From Bacteroidaceae bacterium (GTDB lineage: Bacteria > Bacteroidota > Bacteroidia > Bacteroidales > Bacteroidaceae), in NCBI GenBank assembly GCA_017383665.1, contig JAFNWA010000228.1, positions 1-8,935 of the forward strand: a stretch of DNA of 8,935 nucleotides. Reading direction: 5' to 3'. The translations under genes and the position numbers were made by a program. The stretch's first letter is position 1, and each line of letters begins with the position of its first letter. Positions 1-5,926 of the stretch are shown piece by piece. The notes beneath the pieces were generated by a model. The model was not told the origin of the DNA and searched no databases. It saw nothing but the letters and a program-made list of their open reading frames with translations.

Positions 1-684
1 ATTCCTGCAAGCTGTGAGGTTGTTCTCACATTGCCCGAGGAGGCTATTGACGAGCTCAAGGAGATTGCAGCAAAGTACGAGGCTCTCTACAACAGCGAGT
101 ATGCGACAATTGAGGAGGGCATCACTATCACTGTGAGCGAGACCGATATGCCCGAGACTGTTGTTCCTCAGGAAATTCAGGACAATCTTGTCGATGTAAT
201 CCTGGCTTGCCACGACGGTGTATTGCGTTTCATCCCTACAATCCCCGATACTGTTGAGACATCAAGCAACCTCTCTATCGTTACAATTGGTGAAGGCAAG
301 GCCGAAATCAACATCCTGGCGCGCAGTTCATGCGATACAATGAAGGAGTTCCTTGCATTGCAACTATCAAGCTGCTTTGCAATGGCCGGCATGAAGGTTG
401 AACTCAGCGGCGGTTACAGCGGTTGGCAGCCCAATGTGAACTCACCATTATTGGCAGCGTTGAAGACTGCATACAATGACATGTTCGGAAAACTCCCCGA
501 TGTACGCGTGATACATGCCGGCTTGGAGTGCGGAATTATCTCTACCAACTATCCAAAGATGGACATGGTTTCATTCGGTCCTACATTGATGTCTCCTCAC
601 TCTCCTACAGAGCGTGTTGAGATACCGACAGTGGAGAAATTCTATTCGCTTGTGAAGGCACTTGTCGTGAACGGTGTACTTTAA
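1..684 (+). CDS. pepD: Xaa-His dipeptidase (M20 family), C-terminal part
   Basis: The frame is open from the first base and stops at 682-684, giving the last 227 residues of a protein usually near 485 residues; the missing N-terminus is a window-edge effect. It is the C-terminal part of an aminoacyl-histidine dipeptidase (PepD, M20C), a cytoplasmic di-zinc enzyme that cleaves dipeptides such as carnosine. Visible signatures are IHAGLECG (fragment residues about 171-178) and MDMVSFGPTLMSPHSPTE near the end, whose His (about residue 200) matches the C-terminal zinc-ligand His of the family. The other zinc ligands and the catalytic Asp/Glu lie before the window and cannot be checked. Earlier residues include the PDTVETSSN segment expected of the lid/dimerisation region. 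The gene converges with the metal-permease gene and shares its terminator. Confidence in the family is high; substrate range is inferred. Confidence 0.93.
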   Translation: MPASCEVVLTLPEEAIDELKEIAAKYEALYNSEYATIEEGITITVSETDMPETVVPQEIQDNLVDVILACHDGVLRFIPTIPDTVETSSNLSIVTIGEGKAEINILARSSCDTMKEFLALQLSSCFAMAGMKVELSGGYSGWQPNVNSPLLAALKTAYNDMFGKLPDVRVIHAGLECGIISTNYPKMDMVSFGPTLMSPHSPTERVEIPTVEKFYSLVKALVVNGVL

Positions 685-700
685 TGCGTTATACATATAA

Positions 701-741
701 AAACATGAGAGGAAGCGACATCGTTGCTTCCTCTCATGTTT
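701..741. terminator. Bidirectional rho-independent terminator between convergent genes
   Basis: A perfect 16-bp inverted repeat pairs 701-716 (aaacatgagaggaagc) with 726-741, and 717-719 can extend the pairing with 723-725 to leave a tiny loop. The stem begins with A's and ends with T's, so it makes a U-rich 3' end on either strand. It starts 16 bases after the pepD stop and lies 12 bases from the stop of the convergent permease gene, so it probably terminates both transcripts. Confidence 0.9.
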
Positions 742-753
742 TATAGTGGCTTC

Positions 754-1980
754 CTATTGTTCTATATATTCGTATCCCAAAGCCTTTATAGTTGCGATGA
801 CTTTATCTTTGTCTATATTCTTGCCATCAATGTAGGCAATACCTTTGCCAAGGTCAACGCGTACGGATGCAACCCCCTCAATGTTTGCAAGTGCCTTTTC
901 TACATTGGCCTTACAATGGTTGCACATCATGCCGTTTATCTTGAAACTCTTTTGTATTTCGGTTTTCTTGCTTTTGCATATGCGTAGCATGAAAGCAATT
1001 ACAAGAAGTGATATAAATATAAGGGTTGAGGTAATCTGCCACCAGGGTGTACTTGCTTCGTTGCATAGGTCGCAATGACTCCCACAGTTCGCAGGTATGA
1101 ACCATTTGGATGGAAGCATATAATCTATCATCAATCCAAAACTTATGGCTCCAATTATTATTGACAGAAGATAAATGACGAGTGTTCTGCGTCCGAGTAT
1201 CTTGTTTATAACAAGCATTGCTGCCATGTTTGTTGCAGGCCCGGCAATAAGCAGTACCAGCGCTGCTCCCGGTGACAGCCCTTTTAGCATAAGTGCTGCT
1301 GCAATGGGAATTGAACCGGTTGCGCACAGGTACATTGGGGCCGAGATTGCAAGTATAACAATCATGTTCAGTAAAGGCAATGTACTTAACTTTGTGAATA
1401 AATCATCAGGTACAGCAACTGTTATTATTGCTGCAACTATAAGCCCTATGACAATCCATTTGCCTATGTCCTGCATCATCTCAATGAAACCATAGCGCAG
1501 CATGTCGGCGCATTTTTTCCAGAAACTCTTTTGTGCCTCTTCTGTGGCACAAGTGATGGGCATTTTGCCGTTCTCGTCCTTGTCCCAACGGTTTACCGCA
1601 CATCCACCGGCCAATGCAGTAACCAATGCAACCACAGGACGGCAAATTGCAAATGGAATGCCAAGTACTGATGCTGTTGCAAAGATTGAGTCAGCGCCTG
1701 TCTGTGGTGTGGAGATGAGGAACGAGACTGTAGCTCCGCGCGATGCACCTTCGCGTCTGAGCGATGCCGCAGTGGGTATGACTCCACAAGAACACAAGGG
1801 GAGGGGAATGCCGAACAGTGCAGCCCAAAGTACCGAACGGAAATTGTTCCGCGAGAGCTTGTCCGCATATATTCTGTGCGGGACGAACTCTTTAAGAATA
1901 CCTGCAACAAGAAAACCGAGCAACAGGTACGGGGTCATCTCGTTCAACAAGTCTATGACTGGTGTGATGAATTTTTCCAT
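754..1980 (-). CDS. Metal (Cu/Zn) efflux permease with C-terminal HMA domain, SO_0444-like
   Basis: A 408-residue inner-membrane protein of the ArsP_1/DUF318 permease family (PF03773), closest in layout to the SO_0444-type Cu/Zn efflux transporters. Hydrophobic segments lie near residues 15-30, 50-68, 85-125, 173-190, 203-260, 266-287 and 315-333. The family motif PLCSCGVIP (residues 61-69) carries the Cys63-Ser-Cys65 pair and is followed by STPQTGADS. A second Cys lies in a membrane segment (MYLCATGSIP, C219), and a loop at about 299-306 has three more (CGSHCDLC). Residues about 345-408 form a heavy-metal-associated domain with the metal-binding CNHC (C353, C356) in GMMCNHC and a usual VRVDLGKGIAYIDG strand. 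I chose the ATG at 1978-1980 (MEKFITPVID) over one 33 bases upstream because the longer start adds non-conserved residues and runs through the inverted repeat. The metal is not determined by sequence; copper, zinc or another soft metal is inferred. Confidence 0.88.
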   Translation of the reverse strand: MEKFITPVIDLLNEMTPYLLLGFLVAGILKEFVPHRIYADKLSRNNFRSVLWAALFGIPLPLCSCGVIPTAASLRREGASRGATVSFLISTPQTGADSIFATASVLGIPFAICRPVVALVTALAGGCAVNRWDKDENGKMPITCATEEAQKSFWKKCADMLRYGFIEMMQDIGKWIVIGLIVAAIITVAVPDDLFTKLSTLPLLNMIVILAISAPMYLCATGSIPIAAALMLKGLSPGAALVLLIAGPATNMAAMLVINKILGRRTLVIYLLSIIIGAISFGLMIDYMLPSKWFIPANCGSHCDLCNEASTPWWQITSTLIFISLLVIAFMLRICKSKKTEIQKSFKINGMMCNHCKANVEKALANIEGVASVRVDLGKGIAYIDGKNIDKDKVIATIKALGYEYIEQ

Positions 1981-1986
1981 ATATAA

Positions 1987-2018
1987 TATTTTTGCATCGT
2001 GAACACGATGCAAAAATA
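1987..2018. promoter_or_regulatory. Inverted repeat upstream of the metal exporter, candidate operator
   Basis: Arms of 15 bases (1987-2001 and 2004-2018) are exact reverse complements around a 2-base centre; the core is tttgcatcgtg-aa-cacgatgcaaa. It begins 6 bases upstream of the exporter ATG. It overlaps a TATTTTTG element that fits the Bacteroidetes -7 box, so a dimeric repressor bound here would cover the promoter and start site. It could also fold as a 5' UTR hairpin that affects translation. It lacks a T-run on either strand, so it is not a convincing terminator. The regulator is not in the window. Confidence 0.6.
2011..2018 (-). promoter_or_regulatory. Probable Bacteroidetes -7 promoter element for the metal exporter
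   Basis: On the minus strand these bases read TATTTTTG, an exact match to the Bacteroidetes primary sigma factor -7 consensus TAnnTTTG. It sits 30 bases upstream of the exporter ATG, in the 80-base gap after the OmpA-like gene. No clear -33 TTTG/TTG box is visible at the usual 19-21 base spacing, and the region is AT-rich, so a chance match is possible. Confidence 0.4.
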
Positions 2019-2060
2019 AAACTAAAATCCCTAAAAGTTTCTAACTACTTATTGTTAAAA

Positions 2061-3374
2061 TTACTTTTCCACCTCAATACTTTTGTTATGTTTGACTATC
2101 TGCAGGTTTATCATGGCCTGTTCATCTCCCATTTCTGCAGCCTTGGTAAAGGCCTTCTCTGCCGCGTGGCGGTGATGTAGGCGGTATTCAATAATGCCTT
2201 GCAGGTTCAGTACGCGTGGGTCATTCTTGTATTGTTTAAGTTCGTCGAGCAGTCTGTTGTAATCAGGTGAAGGATTGTATATGAGTTCGTCAACAATGTT
2301 GTTGAGTGCTACAGTAGAACTGTCAGGGTTATTACGGTAGTATATACCGCTACAACATGCCATTCGATGTGCAGGGAAGAAGCGCGCCTGTAGCTCTTTG
2401 TAAAGTTTCCCGTTATTGTACTGCTTCAGTATCTTTTCGCGTGTGCCGGAGTCTGGCTCATTACGCAATACGCTTATCAGTTCGTTGGCTCCGGGGATAC
2501 CGATCTCCTCTATATCCTTATATATAATGTTCCAGTTTCTTCCTCCACCGGCAACTTCAAAAATGGAGTCGGGTAACTGGTGGTGCTTGCGAATATGGTC
2601 GCGCAAGGCTATTGCGCGATTCAGTCCTTGCAGTGTATTCTTGTCTTCGTACCCCTCGGGAGAAGTGTATCCCACAAACTGTACTGCCTCAAGAGTCGTT
2701 GTACTGTCTGCAAGTATCTCGCCGATTATGTTCATCATTTCTTCTATTGATTGGGCGTTGTTCAGATATTGTGGGTCAAGTTTGCTGCTGTTGCTCGTGT
2801 AGCGTACGATGTTTGGGGTATGAGTGGCTTCTGATGCACTTTTACTTGTCAGCGGAGTGTAGTATTTTATACTTTTTACATGAGGATGCTCTGCCGAGAT
2901 GTGATCGGCAATAGTCTTGTTGGGGGTAATTCTGTGGCAACTCATGGGCGGACATTTGGGCATGCAGATGGCAATTGTATCATATATATATCTTGTCCCA
3001 TGTCTGCCAGTGTATTCACAATGTGTTATTCCGTATATTGTATCACCAACAGCACTCTCCGGCAATGCGAGTGTATAACTGCTTGGACCATGTTTCTGCA
3101 ATGCCGGTTGGCTCCCGTGTCTCTTGACATACCGTTTTGCGTAGCGTTTTCCTTGTATATATCTTTCAGCAGTGCTGATGCAGGTATCAGGGGTACACAG
3201 ATGAGTGACAATGACCATTCCCTCGTTCGATGCCGGTTTGGGGGTGTCATAGTCAAAAGTAAAATACCAACTGCTGTCGCTGTGTGCTGTAGTGTAGTCT
3301 TCCGGGGCAAATTGCGCGTTGGCAATGCTGCATACGGCAACAAGCAACGCTGTGATGGTGAACTTCTGTTTCAT
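2061..3374 (-). CDS. Exported OmpA-like domain protein with C-terminal TPR-like repeat
   Basis: A 437-residue envelope protein of unknown function. Residues 1-20 form a Sec signal peptide (MKQKF, hydrophobic core, cleavage likely after SIANA before QFAP). Residues about 21-165 are unrecognised and Cys-rich (C60, C65, C119, C137, C141, C146). Residues about 185-290 resemble an OmpA-like peptidoglycan-associated domain of the kind seen in Bacteroidetes DUF3868-type and fimbria-associated proteins: IVRYTSNSSKLD, then VQFVGYTSPEGYEDKN and LNRAIALRDHI, matching the family pattern GY-x-S-PEG-N-x-L-RA-AL. A segment to about residue 345 follows, with adjacent Cys340-Cys341. Residues about 366-428 look like a TPR/Sel1 helical repeat (NLQGIIEYRLHHRHAAEKAF). 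The start ATG has an AG-rich AAAAGAGA a few bases upstream. The HAD gene ends 60 bases before it and the metal exporter starts 80 bases after it; neither explains its role. A structural or peptidoglycan-binding role is inference. Confidence 0.72.
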   Translation of the reverse strand: MKQKFTITALLVAVCSIANAQFAPEDYTTAHSDSSWYFTFDYDTPKPASNEGMVIVTHLCTPDTCISTAERYIQGKRYAKRYVKRHGSQPALQKHGPSSYTLALPESAVGDTIYGITHCEYTGRHGTRYIYDTIAICMPKCPPMSCHRITPNKTIADHISAEHPHVKSIKYYTPLTSKSASEATHTPNIVRYTSNSSKLDPQYLNNAQSIEEMMNIIGEILADSTTTLEAVQFVGYTSPEGYEDKNTLQGLNRAIALRDHIRKHHQLPDSIFEVAGGGRNWNIIYKDIEEIGIPGANELISVLRNEPDSGTREKILKQYNNGKLYKELQARFFPAHRMACCSGIYYRNNPDSSTVALNNIVDELIYNPSPDYNRLLDELKQYKNDPRVLNLQGIIEYRLHHRHAAEKAFTKAAEMGDEQAMINLQIVKHNKSIEVEK

Positions 3375-3434
3375 AATGGTCTCTTTTGTTAGTTAACAAT
3401 AGTCTGTTTCCATTATAAAACATAGCAGTGTAGA

Positions 3435-4166
3435 TTATGGTTCTATCGAATTTATTTTCTCTATTATTGCCGGTAACTGTGCAATGTCATTTATGATGGC
3501 TGTTGGGGAGTGTCCCTCTTCAATTGGCTCATCTGCCCAGCAGATGTTCTTCAACCATACTGTTTTGCAGCCAAGGGTAGATGCCGGGTATATATCCTTC
3601 AAGTACGAGTCACCAACGACAATAATTTCATTTGCCGGTAATCCTAATGCCTCTACACCCATTGCAAAAAGGGCCGGGTCCGGCTTGCGTATTCCAACGA
3701 CAGATGATTCTACTACGCTCTTGAAATAGTTTGTGAGTTCAAATTCATTGAGTACTACCGGCATGTTGCCATAGAAATTGGTGACAAGAACCATTGGGAA
3801 CTGCTTGGCCAGCTGATTTACTATTGCGCGGCTATTCTCAAGTGTCTCTTTTACTCTACGGTAACAGCCTTCTGCTATCTCATTGGCTTTTTGGATTGTG
3901 AAACATTCACACGATGTCACTTTTTTAAGGTAGTCAAATTGTATTGCAATCTTTTTTCTCAGCAGTGTGAGAAAGGTGTCCTCCTGCATTATGATTGGAG
4001 ATTTTGCCAATGAACGCTCACCGTGTACATAAGCACTGCGATAAAGTTCCCTCTCAATTACAATACCTGCCCTTCTGTATTGCTCTGCAATGACTTCGCC
4101 CCAATGTATGCCGTTGGTGTCTATGGTGCCACCATAGTCGAATATTATTCCTTTAATTGTACTCAT
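3435..4166 (-). CDS. HAD superfamily hydrolase with atypical motif I (DYGGT)
   Basis: A 243-residue cytoplasmic HAD-like hydrolase with a helical cap (about residues 17-110). Motif I is FDYGGTID with nucleophile Asp10; the usual second Asp (general acid/base) is Gly12. Motif II is VLVTN (Thr129), motif III the Lys in RKPDP (Lys161), and motif IV VVGDSYLKD with Asp186 and Asp191. I use the ATG at 4164-4166 (MSTIKGIIFDYGG); a TTG four codons upstream is a weaker alternative. The start overlaps the end of the CDP-alcohol phosphotransferase gene by 14 bases, suggesting translational coupling. By context it may dephosphorylate the product or a precursor of that enzyme, as separate phosphatases do after phosphatidylglycerophosphate or phosphatidylinositol-phosphate synthases. 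The substrate is unknown, and without the second Asp it may not be a standard phosphatase. Confidence 0.85.
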   Translation of the reverse strand: MSTIKGIIFDYGGTIDTNGIHWGEVIAEQYRRAGIVIERELYRSAYVHGERSLAKSPIIMQEDTFLTLLRKKIAIQFDYLKKVTSCECFTIQKANEIAEGCYRRVKETLENSRAIVNQLAKQFPMVLVTNFYGNMPVVLNEFELTNYFKSVVESSVVGIRKPDPALFAMGVEALGLPANEIIVVGDSYLKDIYPASTLGCKTVWLKNICWADEPIEEGHSPTAIINDIAQLPAIIEKINSIEP

Positions 4167-5106
4167 ACCCGTTTTCAATCTTTTCAGTCAGTCTTTTACA
4201 TAGTCTCTCATGTCTCTGCTGTGTGTATATGAACAGTGCCATGAGCACTACAAGTTCGAAAAACAGGTACATCCACAACTCTCCCATAATCATAGAGAAA
4301 CAGAGCATTATGGCTCGTGAGTTGAATGTCAGGATATTTGTGTATTTCATTAGTGGTAGGCTGCCTTCTCTGAACTCTTTTCTCAAGGAGTCGGGTATAT
4401 CGGTACCATACCTGTTGTGTACTAGTTTTACAAAGCGTTGGAAGCGTGGTGACATTCTCTCCTGGTTGCTTACATATGCAACATAGGCATTAAGGAATAT
4501 CTTCCAGAAAAAATTACCGCGCCATGGGGTCTCATCATACTCCTTTTTTACAGCTCTTGAGTTGTGGAATTCATTGCCGTTCTTTTCGTTGGTGAAGTAG
4601 AGGTGTATATTACGGTAATAATCGGCAAGCTGACATTGTGAGCCGTGTACCCAAAAACCGCTGAAAGAGGCCAGAATCCAAATGGTCATACCCCAAATGT
4701 ATTCAGGTGCAAATGGTATGGGTTGGAATGTTTCCCGTGCAGCGATTGCAAAATAGATACAGAAAAACCAGCAGTCACCGGCAAAACCGTCAAGGATGCG
4801 TCCCCAACGGGTCTTTTGTCCGGTGATTCGTGCCAATTGTCCATCTGTACTGTCGTAGAGGTTTGCCCACATGAGCAATAGCACTCCCAAGATGTTCCAG
4901 CGTAGGCTTTCCTGTATAAAGCACACTCCGGCGGCAATTCCAAGAAATATTGATATTATTGTTATGACATTTGGATGAATGCCACGGTTACGGAAAAACA
5001 GGGCGCAACGGAAACCCAGCGGTCGGTAGAACCACATGTCCAAGAACTCCTCCGTGTCGGTTGATTTTATAGATGCCTGATACATCTTTTCCTCTTCTGA
5101 ATTCAT
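4153..5106 (-). CDS. CDP-alcohol phosphatidyltransferase family membrane enzyme
   Basis: A 317-residue membrane protein of the CDP-alcohol phosphotransferase family (PF01066), which transfers a phospho-alcohol from a CDP-linked donor to a hydroxyl acceptor. Residues 85-106 match the signature DxxDGxxARx8GxxxD: Asp85, Asp88-Gly89, Ala92-Arg93, Gly102 and Asp106. The fourth Asp, normally four residues after the third, is Gly110 here, with an Asp next to it at 111. The catalytic segment follows a family-like N-terminus (DTEEFLDMWFYRPLGFR, then HPNVITI) that I recall from uncharacterised Bacteroidetes proteins. Hydrophobic segments lie near residues 47-65, 69-84, 112-127, 137-155 and 270-292; a polar region of about 100 residues separates the last from the rest, which makes it longer than PgsA-type enzymes (about 180-200 residues). 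It starts 4 bases after the ATP-grasp stop and overlaps the HAD start. The substrates are unknown; a polyol phosphate or lipid head group is plausible. Confidence 0.87.
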   Translation of the reverse strand: MNSEEEKMYQASIKSTDTEEFLDMWFYRPLGFRCALFFRNRGIHPNVITIISIFLGIAAGVCFIQESLRWNILGVLLLMWANLYDSTDGQLARITGQKTRWGRILDGFAGDCWFFCIYFAIAARETFQPIPFAPEYIWGMTIWILASFSGFWVHGSQCQLADYYRNIHLYFTNEKNGNEFHNSRAVKKEYDETPWRGNFFWKIFLNAYVAYVSNQERMSPRFQRFVKLVHNRYGTDIPDSLRKEFREGSLPLMKYTNILTFNSRAIMLCFSMIMGELWMYLFFELVVLMALFIYTQQRHERLCKRLTEKIENGYEYN

Positions 5107-5110
5107 CTTC

Positions 5111-5926
5111 CTATTCTGTTTTATCCATTATCAATTTTACAATCATCTCTGCAGCCTCCTCGCGTATGGCAGTGAAACTTGGAAAATCGTTAAGGTCAAT
5201 TGTAAAAATATCTCCTTCTGGAGTAATTATTGCATCACCGCCATATATTGCAAGTCCAATGGCTTTTGCTGCTGTTTGAGCATGTTTTCTTAACTTTTCA
5301 GCGTCAAAAGTATAGTTTTTCTGTGTGCCGTTGAACTCTTCATGCCCGAATTTGCCTGTTGTTGGGCGGCAGTAGTGAAAAAAGTGTTTGCCAATGCCAT
5401 AGAACTTTATTATATCTCCTTGGCAATGCTGCATTTGTATGAAGAGGCTTATGCCTCGTGACTCCAATTGTCTTATAGCAGCAATGGCTTCATCCTTTGT
5501 GTGGGCAAAAGTGACATCTTCCTTGTAGTTGCTCCAACCATCGGCCTTTTTTATCCAACAAGGGAAACAGTCGTCAAGCAGTTCATCGCTGTTCTCAATA
5601 ACCTTGTACTTTGGCTGTGGTATCCCGCTGTTGCTGAGGATTTCCATAAACAACCGGCGTGAACATCTTTCTACAGCAATCGTTGGATTTATAACTCTTG
5701 TCCCTCGTGCCTCAGCATCCTTTAACCGCTGTAGCATACTTGCAGTGCGTGACATTGTGCAAACAACACCTATCCCTTGCGGGATGTCTTCATTCTCCTT
5801 GATTTGCACAACCTCGGCACCGCGTTTTTTCAGCAGCACACCAATCTGCCCCAATATTGCCGCATCGTTGGCAGTCATATTCGGCGAGTCTAAAGGGTTG
5901 CGTGCTATGGTTGCTACTCTAATCAT
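5111..5926 (-). CDS. ATP-grasp domain protein (RimK/ITPK-like), substrate unknown
   Basis: A 271-residue soluble protein with an ATP-grasp fold. Residues 1-80 form a Rossmann-like N-terminal subdomain, with VINPTIAVERCSRRLFMEIL (78-97) as the usual entry to the fold. The ATP-binding Lys is likely Lys126 or Lys127 in CWIKKADG. The C-terminal metal site is visible as GGDAII (Asp231) and IDLNDFPSF (Asp244, Asn246). RimK and peptide ligases use this fold to join an amino acid to an acceptor; inositol 1,3,4-trisphosphate 5/6-kinases use it to phosphorylate a polyol and carry a similar I-D-x-N-x-F-P motif. Sequence alone does not decide between ligase and kinase. Its ATG overlaps the stop of the nucleotidyltransferase gene in an ATGA arrangement, and the next gene starts 4 bases after its TAG stop, so it almost certainly acts in the same pathway. 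Confidence 0.8.
   Translation of the reverse strand: MIRVATIARNPLDSPNMTANDAAILGQIGVLLKKRGAEVVQIKENEDIPQGIGVVCTMSRTASMLQRLKDAEARGTRVINPTIAVERCSRRLFMEILSNSGIPQPKYKVIENSDELLDDCFPCWIKKADGWSNYKEDVTFAHTKDEAIAAIRQLESRGISLFIQMQHCQGDIIKFYGIGKHFFHYCRPTTGKFGHEEFNGTQKNYTFDAEKLRKHAQTAAKAIGLAIYGGDAIITPEGDIFTIDLNDFPSFTAIREEAAEMIVKLIMDKTE

Noticed and set aside
1..684. PepD as a truncated pseudogene
   Set aside because: The frame is intact to a normal stop with conserved C-terminal motifs; the missing N-terminus is simply outside the window.
1502..2002. Open frame of 166 codons on the plus strand inside the permease gene
   Set aside because: It is antisense to a well-supported membrane protein gene, has no recognisable domain, and reflects codon bias of the real gene.
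1981..2013. Upstream ATG extending the metal exporter by 11 residues (MHRVHDAKILY)
   Set aside because: The extension has no family similarity, its sequence is just the inverted repeat read as codons, and the internal ATG at 1980 begins a typical permease N-terminus.
1987..2018. The inverted repeat as a rho-independent terminator for the OmpA-like gene
   Set aside because: Read on the minus strand it is followed by tattatat and then the exporter ATG, not a run of T's. The 2-base centre is also tight for a terminator loop. An operator or 5' UTR hairpin fits better.
2880..3392. Open frame of 170 codons on the plus strand opposite the OmpA-like gene
   Set aside because: It is the shadow of a gene with a clear signal peptide and domain motifs; its own translation resembles no family.
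3375..3434. Promoter for the OmpA-like gene (TATAAT and TATGTTTT on the minus strand)
   Set aside because: TATGTTTT misses the final G of TAnnTTTG, no TTTG box lies at the right distance, and an AT-rich gap gives such matches by chance. Read-through from the upstream operon is equally possible.
4167..4178. TTG start adding four residues to the HAD protein
   Set aside because: The ATG at 4164-4166 is only four codons later, sits directly before the first strand of the fold, and is preferred over TTG.
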